Assembly (NCBI GenBank): GCA_017555925.1
Contig: JAFZFL010000082.1
Span: 1 to 7,461, forward strand
DNA length: 7,461 nt
DNA from: Bacteroidales bacterium
GTDB lineage: Bacteria; Bacteroidota; Bacteroidia; Bacteroidales; UBA932
Direction: 5' to 3'
In this document: one piece after another, positions 1 through 5,555 of the stretch
How positions within the stretch are numbered: the first letter of the stretch is position 1
Layout of the letters: every line of letters starts with the position of its first letter
Notes under the pieces: generated by a model
The model's input: the letters and a program-made list of their open reading frames with translations, nothing else
The model's database searches: none
Told to the model about the DNA's origin: nothing
Translations under genes and position numbers: made by a program

Positions 1-135
1 AAAATGTATCAGGTGGTTGATGCTATAACATTTATTGAATTGGCAAAAAAAAGCAATTCAAAGAGTGTTAAAGAGATTGCCGGAAAGTTAACTGAGGAGT
101 CAAATCCTATTGTTATAGTGGCAACTCTAAAATAG
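1..135 (+). CDS. 3' end of an unidentified gene (partial)
   Basis: An open frame enters from the left edge and stops at TAG (133-135), giving the last 44 residues of a protein. The fragment has an amphipathic helix with Ile/Leu/Val, a lysine-rich stretch (AKKSNSKSVKEIAGKL) and a final hydrophobic strand ending NPIVIVATLK. That helix-then-strand pattern looks like the C-terminal end of a soluble alpha/beta domain, but I do not recognise the family and assign no function. An ATG at codon 2 is probably internal, because the frame is open to the edge. It converges with the M16 peptidase gene, whose stop codon lies 13 bp further on. Confidence 0.6.
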   Translation, partial: KMYQVVDAITFIELAKKSNSKSVKEIAGKLTEESNPIVIVATLK

Positions 136-160
136 GTGTGTAAAGTTTTTATTTATACAC
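136..160. terminator. Hairpin between convergent genes, possible bidirectional terminator
   Basis: The arms 136-144 (GTGTGTAAA) and 152-160 (TTTATACAC) pair over 9 bp with one G-U wobble, around a 7-base loop that contains the M16 stop codon. The position between two converging stop codons suits a shared terminator. Against this, the stem is A+T-rich and neither strand has a clean T-tract directly after it, so the call is moderate to weak. Confidence 0.4.
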
Positions 161-1420
161 TAACTCACTCAAGCGATCTTTGGATAAAACTTCTTGGGCA
201 ACTTGTTGCAGTTGGGCTGCAGTGAGTTGCTCAATTTGTTTGCGGGTCTGTTCAAACGGATACATCTTGCCGTATACCATTATTGATTTGCCCATAGCCA
301 GACATTGGCTCTCTGCATTGTCTTGTGATATAAAGAGCTGCCCGAGGAACTGTTTTTTTGCATTTTTCAGCTCGCGTTCGGTCAGTGGTACATTTACAAT
401 CCTCTCCAGTTCTTTATAAACAAGTTCTTTGCATTTGCCAAGCAAGGATTTGTCGCATCCGAAGTATATTGAGAATATTCCTGTATCTGAATATGGTGTG
501 AAATTGGCCTCTATATTATACACAAGTGCGTGCTTTTCGCGCAGGATATTGTTTAGGTGTGATATTGACGCAGGGCCTCCAAGTATATTGGTAATGAGAG
601 CAAGGGCAATCCGTCGGGAACCGTCTGAGTATGAATAGGCAGAGGAACCTATTATGCAGTGGGCCTGATGGTTGCGTTTGGTTACCTCCAAAGCGAATGG
701 CGTGCCTATAGTGAGAGATGAGCAGCCGCAAGCTTCAACTCTGCTGTTCTCCTTTTCGTAGTCGGGGTCGGAGTCAAGCTCTCTGTTTGGTAGGGCCTCT
801 ATATTGGATTTGTAATATTTGTTTACACTCTTTTGTACAAGTTTCTGGAATGTTGCCTCCTCTACATTTCCTACAGCAGTAAAGACCATTTTGTCCGGAG
901 TAAAGTTGGCGGTAAGAAACTCTTTAAGAATGGTGCTGTCTATTTTGCGGAGTGTGCGTTTTTCGCCCAAAATGGCCTTTTCAAGGGGGTGCCCTTTGAA
1001 AAGAAGTGTTTCAAAGTGGTCGTAGATAGATTCAGCCGGGGAGTCTTTGTATGAGATTATTTCATCGTATACTACATCAAGTTCCTTGTCAAGCTCCTTT
1101 TGTGGAAATACAGATGTGAATGCAAGCTCTGCAAGCAGGTCTACAGCCTTGGGCAAATCTTCCCTCAATACGGTAGCGCACAGTACAATCTCCTCTTTTG
1201 TTGTGTAGGCGTTGAGTTCGCCTCCTTCACGTTCAAGCACATTGTTGATGCTGTTTGATGTGCGTTTGGCTGTACCCTTGAAGAGCATATGCTCAACAAG
1301 ATGAGCCAGGCCATTGTACCGGGCCGGCTCATATCTGGTTCCTGTTTTTATGCTCAATGCGCAGTAGGCTACAGGTGATGCAACCTTTTTGCAGGCAAAA
1401 ACTATCTTCTCTCCACTCAT
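149..1420 (-). CDS. M16 family zinc metallopeptidase (insulinase / processing-peptidase type)
   Basis: This is a 423-residue, single-module M16 peptidase. The inverted zinc motif HLVEH is at residues 40-44 (zinc ligands His40 and His44, catalytic Glu43). The third ligand is Glu120 in VVYDEI, 76 residues after His44, the spacing seen in mitochondrial processing peptidase beta. The N-terminal catalytic half is followed by the inactive-type second half (from about residue 215), where GSSAYSYSDGSRRIALALI and LNNILREKHALVYNI match the usual second M16 domain. The length fits the ~410-430-residue bacterial clan-ME form that dimerises to close the chamber. There is no signal peptide, so it is probably cytoplasmic. 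Start: ATG at 1420, with GGAGAAG 11 nt upstream (1432-1438 on the complement). It lies 28 bp after the secreted-protein gene on the same strand and is probably co-transcribed with it. The family cleaves short peptides; the substrate cannot be told here. Confidence 0.93.
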   Translation of the reverse strand: MSGEKIVFACKKVASPVAYCALSIKTGTRYEPARYNGLAHLVEHMLFKGTAKRTSNSINNVLEREGGELNAYTTKEEIVLCATVLREDLPKAVDLLAELAFTSVFPQKELDKELDVVYDEIISYKDSPAESIYDHFETLLFKGHPLEKAILGEKRTLRKIDSTILKEFLTANFTPDKMVFTAVGNVEEATFQKLVQKSVNKYYKSNIEALPNRELDSDPDYEKENSRVEACGCSSLTIGTPFALEVTKRNHQAHCIIGSSAYSYSDGSRRIALALITNILGGPASISHLNNILREKHALVYNIEANFTPYSDTGIFSIYFGCDKSLLGKCKELVYKELERIVNVPLTERELKNAKKQFLGQLFISQDNAESQCLAMGKSIMVYGKMYPFEQTRKQIEQLTAAQLQQVAQEVLSKDRLSELVYK

Positions 1421-1448
1421 TCTTTATAAAACTTCTCCAATTGTATAT

Positions 1449-2318
1449 TTAGAAAATTGCATTTGGAAGTGCAATTTTCTTGATGTCTTCAGGCAAGAAA
1501 CCTTTTGGATTTTTTGAGTTTACCTTCTGTTTTCTATAGTAAAAAATATCGTGGCTGTCTGCACTTATAACCATTTTGTAGCAATATGAGCCCTGTTGTT
1601 CTACCTGAGGACCAATGCAGATGGTGTAGGCGGTTTTTGGCTTTTTGTTGTCGATAGCATCATATATCTCATCCTCTTCAACAACTTTGCCTCCATCTTT
1701 CAGTATTTTGTTGGCCTCTTCTTTAGTGATAAGTTCACTCAAATCATTTTCATTTACAAGGACTGTTTTGTTCCTCAATTCCTGAAGCCTGTTTGAATAC
1801 CATCCCAATCCAAGTGTGGCTGCAATTTTGTGCTTTTGTACCCTTAACACGTGAGCTTCTATAATGTTTACATAGGCATCGATGTATGGGATTATATACC
1901 CGTCGGGATCATCAATTGTCTGAAAAGGAAGAGAAAGTACATCGTACATCTCATCAAGACCCATACGGGCCTCTTCGCCGCCTTTAAGAAGGGAAAGAAA
2001 TTCAATTGACGGCTCGCGCTCCTTTTTGAAAATCCCTTTTACCCTTACAAGAAAGTAGTATGATGAATCTGTTTTAATCTTTTCAAACTCTTCAAGATTG
2101 CAGAATGCAATTTTACTTAGTTCCCACTCCTTTTCAACTGCTTGTTTGAGTGTTAGATTTATCATAGAACTGTTTTCAAGTACAACCATCAATGTTTTGC
2201 TGTTCAGATCTTTAAGATCTTCTTTTTTTGAAAACACCTGGGCGTTTGAAATGGCAGGTACAGCCATTAGTATGGCTACCAGTGCTATAAGGGATAATTT
2301 GATTGCTTTCATATTCAT
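1449..2318 (-). CDS. Secreted protein of unknown function
   Basis: A 289-residue protein that I cannot place in a named family. Residues 1-26 form a clear type I signal peptide: charged start, hydrophobic core (LSLIALVAILMAVPAI) and a likely cut after Ala26 (SNA|Q). No cysteine sits at the cut site, so it is not a lipoprotein. The mature part is mixed charged/hydrophobic with no transmembrane segment, suggesting a soluble periplasmic or surface-released protein. It has a Tyr/Asp-rich middle (about 124-150, including DDPDGYIIPYIDAYVNI) and an acidic patch near 215-225. Start: ATG at 2318; a second ATG two codons on (2312) would give an equally good signal peptide. It is the first gene of the leftward pair with the M16 peptidase, and a TAATTTTGC -7 box lies just upstream. 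A link between the two products is only suggested by adjacency. Confidence 0.8.
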   Translation of the reverse strand: MNMKAIKLSLIALVAILMAVPAISNAQVFSKKEDLKDLNSKTLMVVLENSSMINLTLKQAVEKEWELSKIAFCNLEEFEKIKTDSSYYFLVRVKGIFKKEREPSIEFLSLLKGGEEARMGLDEMYDVLSLPFQTIDDPDGYIIPYIDAYVNIIEAHVLRVQKHKIAATLGLGWYSNRLQELRNKTVLVNENDLSELITKEEANKILKDGGKVVEEDEIYDAIDNKKPKTAYTICIGPQVEQQGSYCYKMVISADSHDIFYYRKQKVNSKNPKGFLPEDIKKIALPNAIF

Positions 2319-2337
2319 TTTATATCTCTATTTAAAC

Positions 2338-2346
2338 GCAAAATTA
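2338..2346 (-). promoter_or_regulatory. Candidate -7 box for the secreted protein / M16 pair
   Basis: Read on the minus strand this is TAATTTTGC, an exact match to the Bacteroidota -7 consensus TAnnTTTG. It lies 19 bp before the ATG at 2318 and implies a leader of roughly 14 nt. I see no good TTTG at -33, so the promoter is partial by consensus. Confidence 0.5.
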
Positions 2347-2357
2347 GAAAAAATCCT

Positions 2358-2366
2358 TATTTTTGT
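2358..2366 (+). promoter_or_regulatory. Candidate -7 box for dnaX
   Basis: TATTTTTGT matches TAnnTTTG exactly. It ends only 5 bp before the dnaX ATG at 2372, so transcription starting about 4-7 nt past the box would give a leader of a few nucleotides at most. No convincing TTTG element is seen at -33. The region is A/T-rich and the match could be chance. Confidence 0.4.
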
Positions 2367-2371
2367 GTGTT

Positions 2372-4093
2372 ATGGAAAAATTTATTGTATCTGCACGAAA
2401 ATACAGGCCAAACAACTTTCTCTCCCTTGTAGGACAGGAGAGTATAGCTACAACCCTCAAGAATGCCATAAAACGGGGACAGTTGGCCCATGCATATCTC
2501 TTTTGTGGACCTCGCGGTGTTGGTAAAACAAGTACCGCAAGAATCTTTGCAAAGACTATAAACTGTATGAATCCGTCGGCAGATCTGGAACCGTGCGGTG
2601 AGTGTGAATCCTGCAAATCTTTTGCCAAAGGGCTCTCATATTCTATCCATGAACTTGATGCGGCTTCAAACAATTCGGTGGAGGATATACGTCTGCTTAC
2701 AGAAAAGGTAAGAATACCGCCACAAACAGGCAAATACAGTGTTTATATCATAGATGAGGTGCATATGCTCTCCTCTGCAGCTTTCAATGCGTTTCTTAAG
2801 ACGCTTGAGGAGCCGCCTGCACATGCCATATTCATTCTGGCTACAACAGAAAAGCACAAGATATTGCCAACAATACTTTCACGTTGCCAGACATACGATT
2901 TCAATAGAATTTCCATAGAGGATATTGTAAAGAACCTTAAAGATATAGCCTCAAAAGAGGGTATAACAATAGATACAGATTCATTGCACGTAATTGCCCA
3001 AAAGGCAGATGGAGCAATGCGCGATGCACTTACACTTTTTGACCAGACAGTTGCCTTTTGCGGTTCTGTTGTGGAGTATAGTGCTGTAATAAAGAATCTT
3101 AATGTACTCGACCATGATTACTATTTCAATCTGGTTGAGTGTTCGCTCGCGGGTAATTTTGCAAAAGCAATGTTGCTTTTTGACGAGATACTTTCAAAGG
3201 GCTTCAATGCCCTCTACTTTATATGCGGATTGAGCAGCCATTTGCGCAACCTGCTTGTGAGCAAAGAGAGTTCAACCCTTAAATTGCTTGAGATGTCGCC
3301 AGCATTGGTGCAGAAGTACCAGAGACAGAGTGCGGCCTGCTCATTCAAGTTCCTTTACGAAGCTCTGGGTTGCACAACAAAATGTGAGTCGGAGTACCGT
3401 CTCAGCAACAATCAGCGTCTGTTGGTGGAGTTTATGCTTATAAAACTTTCACAGTTGGAACAATCCGCTTCCCGACAGCCTGCAGTTCAGCCGCCACAGC
3501 CGGTTGAGCCGCCGCAGCCAGTTGAGCCGCCACAACCGGTGCAGCAGCCACAACCCGCAGTTGTGTCGCAGGAGGCAGTCCAGCAGGTTGAAGTGCTGCA
3601 GCAGGAGTCAAAACCGCAGAAGCCGGCAGCCCCTAAGGTTGGAGGATTGTCAATAAAGAGTATACTTAAAAAAGCTCAAGCCAATAATGTTGCAAGCGTA
3701 GAGAGCGCGGCAACAGTAGAGGATACGCCTGTAACTCTTGAAAATCTTAAAGCCGCATGGTTGAAAATGGCCGAGAGCCAGACCGCATATCCACGTTTGG
3801 GAAGTGCAATCAAACAATCGGACCCTGTACTTATGGAGGATGGCATTACCATTATCTTTAATGTGAGCAATAGCGCCCAGCAGGTATGGATAGAAAAGAA
3901 TTCCCTTTTGAGTCTGACAGGTTTTCTGCAAAAGGAACTGCAAAACAAGGGAATTAAACTTATAGTGAAGGTTAAAGAGGTTGCACAGCAGGAGAAGAGA
4001 TTGTATATGCCACAGGAAAAGGCAGAGTTTTTGCTTAAGAACTATCCCGAAATGAGAGAACTTTATAAAGATCTTGATTTGGATATAAAGTAA
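2372..4093 (+). CDS. dnaX: DNA polymerase III subunit tau/gamma (clamp loader ATPase)
   Basis: The protein is 573 residues from the ATG at 2372. It is the ATPase of the clamp loader, which opens and places the beta clamp and tethers the polymerase core. Visible parts: Walker A GPRGVGKT (46-53); zinc module Cys65, Cys75, Cys78, Cys81; Walker B IIDEVHML (126-133); sensor-1 ATTE (157-160); and the SRC motif (170-172) with arginine-finger Arg171. The AAA+ and collar domains fill roughly 1-355. A Pro/Gln-rich linker (about 368-410) follows, then a tau-type C-terminal domain to the end. E. coli tau is 643 residues, so this is somewhat short in the tail. An in-frame TTG at 2363 would add three residues, but the ATG starts the conserved MEKFIVSARKYRP N-terminus and is preferred. 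No Shine-Dalgarno is seen. lptB follows 50 bp later with no terminator between. Confidence 0.97.
   Translation: MEKFIVSARKYRPNNFLSLVGQESIATTLKNAIKRGQLAHAYLFCGPRGVGKTSTARIFAKTINCMNPSADLEPCGECESCKSFAKGLSYSIHELDAASNNSVEDIRLLTEKVRIPPQTGKYSVYIIDEVHMLSSAAFNAFLKTLEEPPAHAIFILATTEKHKILPTILSRCQTYDFNRISIEDIVKNLKDIASKEGITIDTDSLHVIAQKADGAMRDALTLFDQTVAFCGSVVEYSAVIKNLNVLDHDYYFNLVECSLAGNFAKAMLLFDEILSKGFNALYFICGLSSHLRNLLVSKESSTLKLLEMSPALVQKYQRQSAACSFKFLYEALGCTTKCESEYRLSNNQRLLVEFMLIKLSQLEQSASRQPAVQPPQPVEPPQPVEPPQPVQQPQPAVVSQEAVQQVEVLQQESKPQKPAAPKVGGLSIKSILKKAQANNVASVESAATVEDTPVTLENLKAAWLKMAESQTAYPRLGSAIKQSDPVLMEDGITIIFNVSNSAQQVWIEKNSLLSLTGFLQKELQNKGIKLIVKVKEVAQQEKRLYMPQEKAEFLLKNYPEMRELYKDLDLDIK
3491..3544 (+). 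repeat. Three 18-bp tandem repeats encoding PPQPVE-type units in dnaX
   Basis: Units at 3491-3508, 3509-3526 and 3527-3544 encode PPQPVE, PPQPVE and PPQPVQ (residues 374-391), and a degenerate QPQPAV follows. The DNA copies differ mostly at third codon positions, so the peptide is kept while the DNA drifts. The repeats sit in the flexible linker between the clamp-loader body and the tau tail, where length variation is expected to be tolerated. Confidence 0.85.
3668..3715 (+). other. Possible frameshift site in dnaX (A6 tract plus downstream hairpin)
   Basis: Codons 433-434 are AAA AAA (3668-3673). A -1 slip of tRNA-Lys on the second AAA would read AGC TCA AGC CAA and then TAA at 3685-3687, giving a 438-residue gamma-like product. 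A hairpin follows: 3688-3693 pairs with 3710-3715 (TGTTGC/GCAACA) and inner 3696-3698 with 3706-3708 (GCG/CGC). The spacer is 14 nt, longer than the E. coli one, and a T before the tract rules out ideal two-tRNA slippage. This is a hypothesis only. Confidence 0.25.
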
Positions 4094-4143
4094 GAATAAG
4101 ATTAAGGGAAAAGAATATTTACATTAAAATATAAATAGTAGAG

Positions 4144-4899
4144 ATGCGTTTGTATTGTACAGATTTGGTTAAGAAGTATGGAATGAGGACCGTTGTAAAG
4201 GGCGTTTCAATAGAGGTTGACCAGGGTGAGATTGTGGGTCTTTTGGGTCCTAATGGTGCAGGAAAAACCACCAGTTTCTATATGATTACCGGATTGGTTA
4301 AACCTAACAGCGGAAGAATATTCCTTGATGACGAAGAGATTACAGAGTTGCCTATGTACAAGAGGGCTCAAAAAGGATTGGGTTATCTTGCGCAGGAGGC
4401 TTCGGTCTTCAGGAAAATGAGTGTTGAGGATAATATAATGTCGGTTATGGAGGTGGCCGGAATACCAAAGGAGCAGAGAGATGAAAAACTTGAGAGTCTT
4501 ATACAGGAGTTCGGTCTGCAGAAGGTGAGAAAGAGTTATGGTATACAGCTGTCGGGAGGAGAAAGAAGAAGATGTGAAATAGCAAGGGCTCTTGCCATTG
4601 ATCCCAAATTCATTCTTTTGGATGAGCCGTTTGCCGGTGTCGATCCGATTGCAGTGGAGGATATCCAGCATATCATAGCTAAACTTAAAACCAAAAATAT
4701 TGGTATTATCATTACGGACCATAATGTTCACGAAACTTTGGCAATTACCGACAGGGCCTATCTCCTTTACGAAGGAAGGATTCTTGAAAGCGGTACGGCA
4801 GAGATGCTCGCAAACAATCCTGAGGTGCGTAAAAAATATCTCGGACAGAATTTTGAGCTTCGTAAAGCAGTTTTGCGCAAGAGAGATGATGATGAGTAG
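4144..4899 (+). CDS. lptB: LPS export ABC transporter ATP-binding protein
   Basis: The protein is 251 residues. LptB is the cytoplasmic ATPase that powers LptFG, extracting lipopolysaccharide from the inner membrane and pushing it along the Lpt bridge to the outer membrane. Seen in the sequence: Walker A GPNGAGKTT (35-43), Q-loop Gln84 in GYLAQEASVFRKMSVEDNI, ABC signature LSGGE (136-140) followed by RRRCEIARAL, Walker B ILLDEPFAGVDP (157-168) and H-loop His193 in ITDHNV. The YLAQEASVFRKM and RRRCEIARAL stretches are typical of LptB and separate it from amino-acid (LivF/LivG) ATPases. The short charged tail (RKRDDDE) goes past the usual ~240-residue end. It starts 50 bp after dnaX with no terminator between, so they are probably co-transcribed. 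No Shine-Dalgarno; the leader is A-rich. lptF and lptG are not in the window. Confidence 0.95.
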   Translation: MRLYCTDLVKKYGMRTVVKGVSIEVDQGEIVGLLGPNGAGKTTSFYMITGLVKPNSGRIFLDDEEITELPMYKRAQKGLGYLAQEASVFRKMSVEDNIMSVMEVAGIPKEQRDEKLESLIQEFGLQKVRKSYGIQLSGGERRRCEIARALAIDPKFILLDEPFAGVDPIAVEDIQHIIAKLKTKNIGIIITDHNVHETLAITDRAYLLYEGRILESGTAEMLANNPEVRKKYLGQNFELRKAVLRKRDDDE

Positions 4900-4957
4900 C
4901 TTGGATATGGTCTTGTAACTAAAGTTGGATTTTTTTTAGGTCTTTGCACAAAAATAT

Positions 4958-4989
4958 TTTGCAAGTTCGTGAAAAATAAATACTTTTGC
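4958..4989 (+). promoter_or_regulatory. rpsU promoter (Bacteroidota -33/-7 type)
   Basis: TTTG at 4958-4961, then 19 bp, then TACTTTTGC at 4981-4989. This matches the Bacteroidota primary-sigma consensus TTTG-N19-21-TAnnTTTG in both boxes and spacing. Expected start of transcription is about 4993-4996, giving a leader of about 25 nt that is mostly the Shine-Dalgarno region. An extra TTTGCA copy at 4943-4948 lies upstream of the -33 box. Confidence 0.8.
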
Positions 4990-5000
4990 AGCCCTAAAGA

Positions 5001-5010
5001 AAAGGAGGTG
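5001..5010 (+). promoter_or_regulatory. Extended Shine-Dalgarno sequence of rpsU
   Basis: AAAGGAGGTG contains a full anti-SD complement (AGGAGGT, 5003-5009) with 10 nt to the ATG at 5020. It is by far the strongest ribosome binding site in the window: dnaX, lptB and hutU have only A-rich leaders. In Bacteroidota the 16S anti-SD is held away from mRNA, and rpsU is a known exception. Confidence 0.9.
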
Positions 5011-5019
5011 GTTTAAGTT

Positions 5020-5211
5020 ATGATTATAGTACCTATCAAAGAAGGCGAGAACATTGAAAGAGCGTTGAAAAAATTCAAACGTAAATTCGAGAAAACAGGA
5101 ATCGTTAGAGAGCTAAGAAGCAGAAAAACTTTCGTTAAGAAATCTGTAGCAAGACGTGACGAGCTTAAAAAGGCTATCTACGTACAAAAACTTCAACTTA
5201 GAGATGAGTAA
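5020..5211 (+). CDS. rpsU: 30S ribosomal protein bS21
   Basis: A 63-residue, very basic protein whose sequence matches bS21 along its length: MIIVPIKEGENIERALKKFK at the start, a central KFEKTGIVRELRSRK and the helix ending AIYVQKLQLRDE. bS21 sits on the small-subunit platform near the 3' end of 16S rRNA. In Bacteroidota it helps bury the anti-Shine-Dalgarno, with an aromatic residue near position 54; Tyr54 is present here. The start is fixed by the strong SD and the conserved N-terminus. It has its own promoter upstream and a hairpin terminator from 5245. In many Bacteroides genomes rpsU is followed by a XerC-type recombinase, hpf and tuf; none of these follow it here. Confidence 0.97.
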   Translation: MIIVPIKEGENIERALKKFKRKFEKTGIVRELRSRKTFVKKSVARRDELKKAIYVQKLQLRDE

Positions 5212-5244
5212 TTCATCCTTTTGACGAATTTTTAAATATATAGC

Positions 5245-5276
5245 GTGGGCCGGTCTGTGATCGGCTTGCTTTTTTT
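5245..5276 (+). terminator. Intrinsic terminator after rpsU
   Basis: The arms 5249-5255 (GCCGGTC) and 5259-5265 (GATCGGC) pair over 7 bp with one G-U around a TGT loop. Four more weak pairs (5245-5248 with 5266-5269) extend the base, and seven T follow (5270-5276). It stands 33 bp after the rpsU stop and only 5 bp before the next start codon, so any transcript of the small ORF from the rpsU promoter must read through it. Confidence 0.85.
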
Positions 5277-5281
5277 ACAAA

Positions 5282-5407
5282 ATGAATAAGAATATAGTTT
5301 TTTACGTGCAGCCCCAAGTGGAGGTGGTTGACGTTGATGTTGAGATGGGATTTGCCCTTTCGCCGGGTGGTGATAATACAGATCCGGGTTGGGGGGATAT
5401 AATGTAG
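5282..5407 (+). CDS. Small ORF, 41 residues, unknown function
   Basis: ATG at 5282 to TAG at 5405-5407. The peptide starts MNKNIVFYVQPQVEVVDVDV, continues EMGFALSPGG and ends in an Asp/Gly/Trp-rich tail (DNTDPGWGDIM). It is strongly acidic after the first few residues and has no signal peptide or membrane segment. From memory it resembles a loose group of short Bacteroidales proteins of the form (Y/T)xxPxVExxxVxxExGFxxSxGG followed by an acidic, Gly/Trp-containing tail, which are common but uncharacterised. That likeness, plus placement exactly between two terminators, is the evidence for coding; the length alone would not be. No promoter or SD is seen in the 5 bp between the rpsU T-tract and the ATG, so expression would depend on readthrough or on a promoter hidden in the terminator. 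It could be non-coding by chance. Confidence 0.55.
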   Translation: MNKNIVFYVQPQVEVVDVDVEMGFALSPGGDNTDPGWGDIM

Positions 5408-5412
5408 TTTGG

Positions 5413-5457
5413 GATTGCAGCGGGCTGGTCATGAGACCGGCTTTTTTTTGTGCAATC
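5413..5457 (+). terminator. Intrinsic terminator after the small ORF, inside an outer inverted repeat
   Basis: The core arms 5424-5430 (GCTGGTC) and 5435-5441 (GACCGGC) pair over 7 bp with one wobble around an ATGA loop, followed by eight T (5442-5449). Around this core lies a perfect 7-bp inverted repeat, GATTGCA (5413-5419) and TGCAATC (5451-5457). The core alone is a standard rho-independent terminator. Its arms closely resemble those of the rpsU terminator 175 bp upstream. Confidence 0.85.
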
Positions 5458-5483
5458 ACAGGCGTTTCTGATTGGCTTCTTGT

Positions 5484-5516
5484 TTTGCTTTTGTTGTCAT
5501 TTATTTGTACCTTTGT
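5484..5516 (+). promoter_or_regulatory. hutU promoter (Bacteroidota -33/-7 type)
   Basis: TTTG at 5484-5487, 20 bp spacing, then TACCTTTGT at 5508-5516. Both boxes and the spacing fit TTTG-N19-21-TAnnTTTG. Expected transcription start is about 5520-5523, leaving a leader of about 35 nt that ends in an A-rich stretch before the ATG. I see no clear operator repeat. Confidence 0.75.
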
Positions 5517-5555
5517 TGGGTTTGCTTTAGAATAATAACAAAAAACAATATAATT

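Noticed and set aside
2363..2371. TTG start three codons before the dnaX ATG
   Set aside because: The ATG at 2372 begins the conserved N-terminus, and the TTG falls inside the candidate -7 box.
2344..2733. 129-codon open frame on the minus strand
   Set aside because: It overlaps the conserved N-terminus of dnaX and the divergent promoters; low-complexity, with no family likeness.
3437..3610. Pro/Gln-rich repeat block considered as a mobile or CRISPR-like repeat
   Set aside because: It is in frame, with no spacers, and differences are mainly synonymous; it is a protein linker repeat within dnaX.
4207..4731. 174-codon open frame on the minus strand
   Set aside because: It is antisense to lptB over all its core motifs; a shadow of the real gene.
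4900..4940. Possible terminator after lptB, with T8 at 4930-4937
   Set aside because: The only hairpin I can draw before the T run is a 4-bp AACT/AGTT stem, too weak to call.
4942..4965. Inverted repeat TTGCA/TGCAA and inner CAAAA/TTTTG upstream of rpsU
   Set aside because: Short, A/T-rich, and overlaps the -33 box; the two pairings exclude each other. More likely a by-product of promoter sequence than an operator.
5232..5459. 75-codon minus-strand open frame across the small ORF
   Set aside because: It runs through both terminators and reads as Pro/Gln-rich low-complexity sequence; antisense chance.
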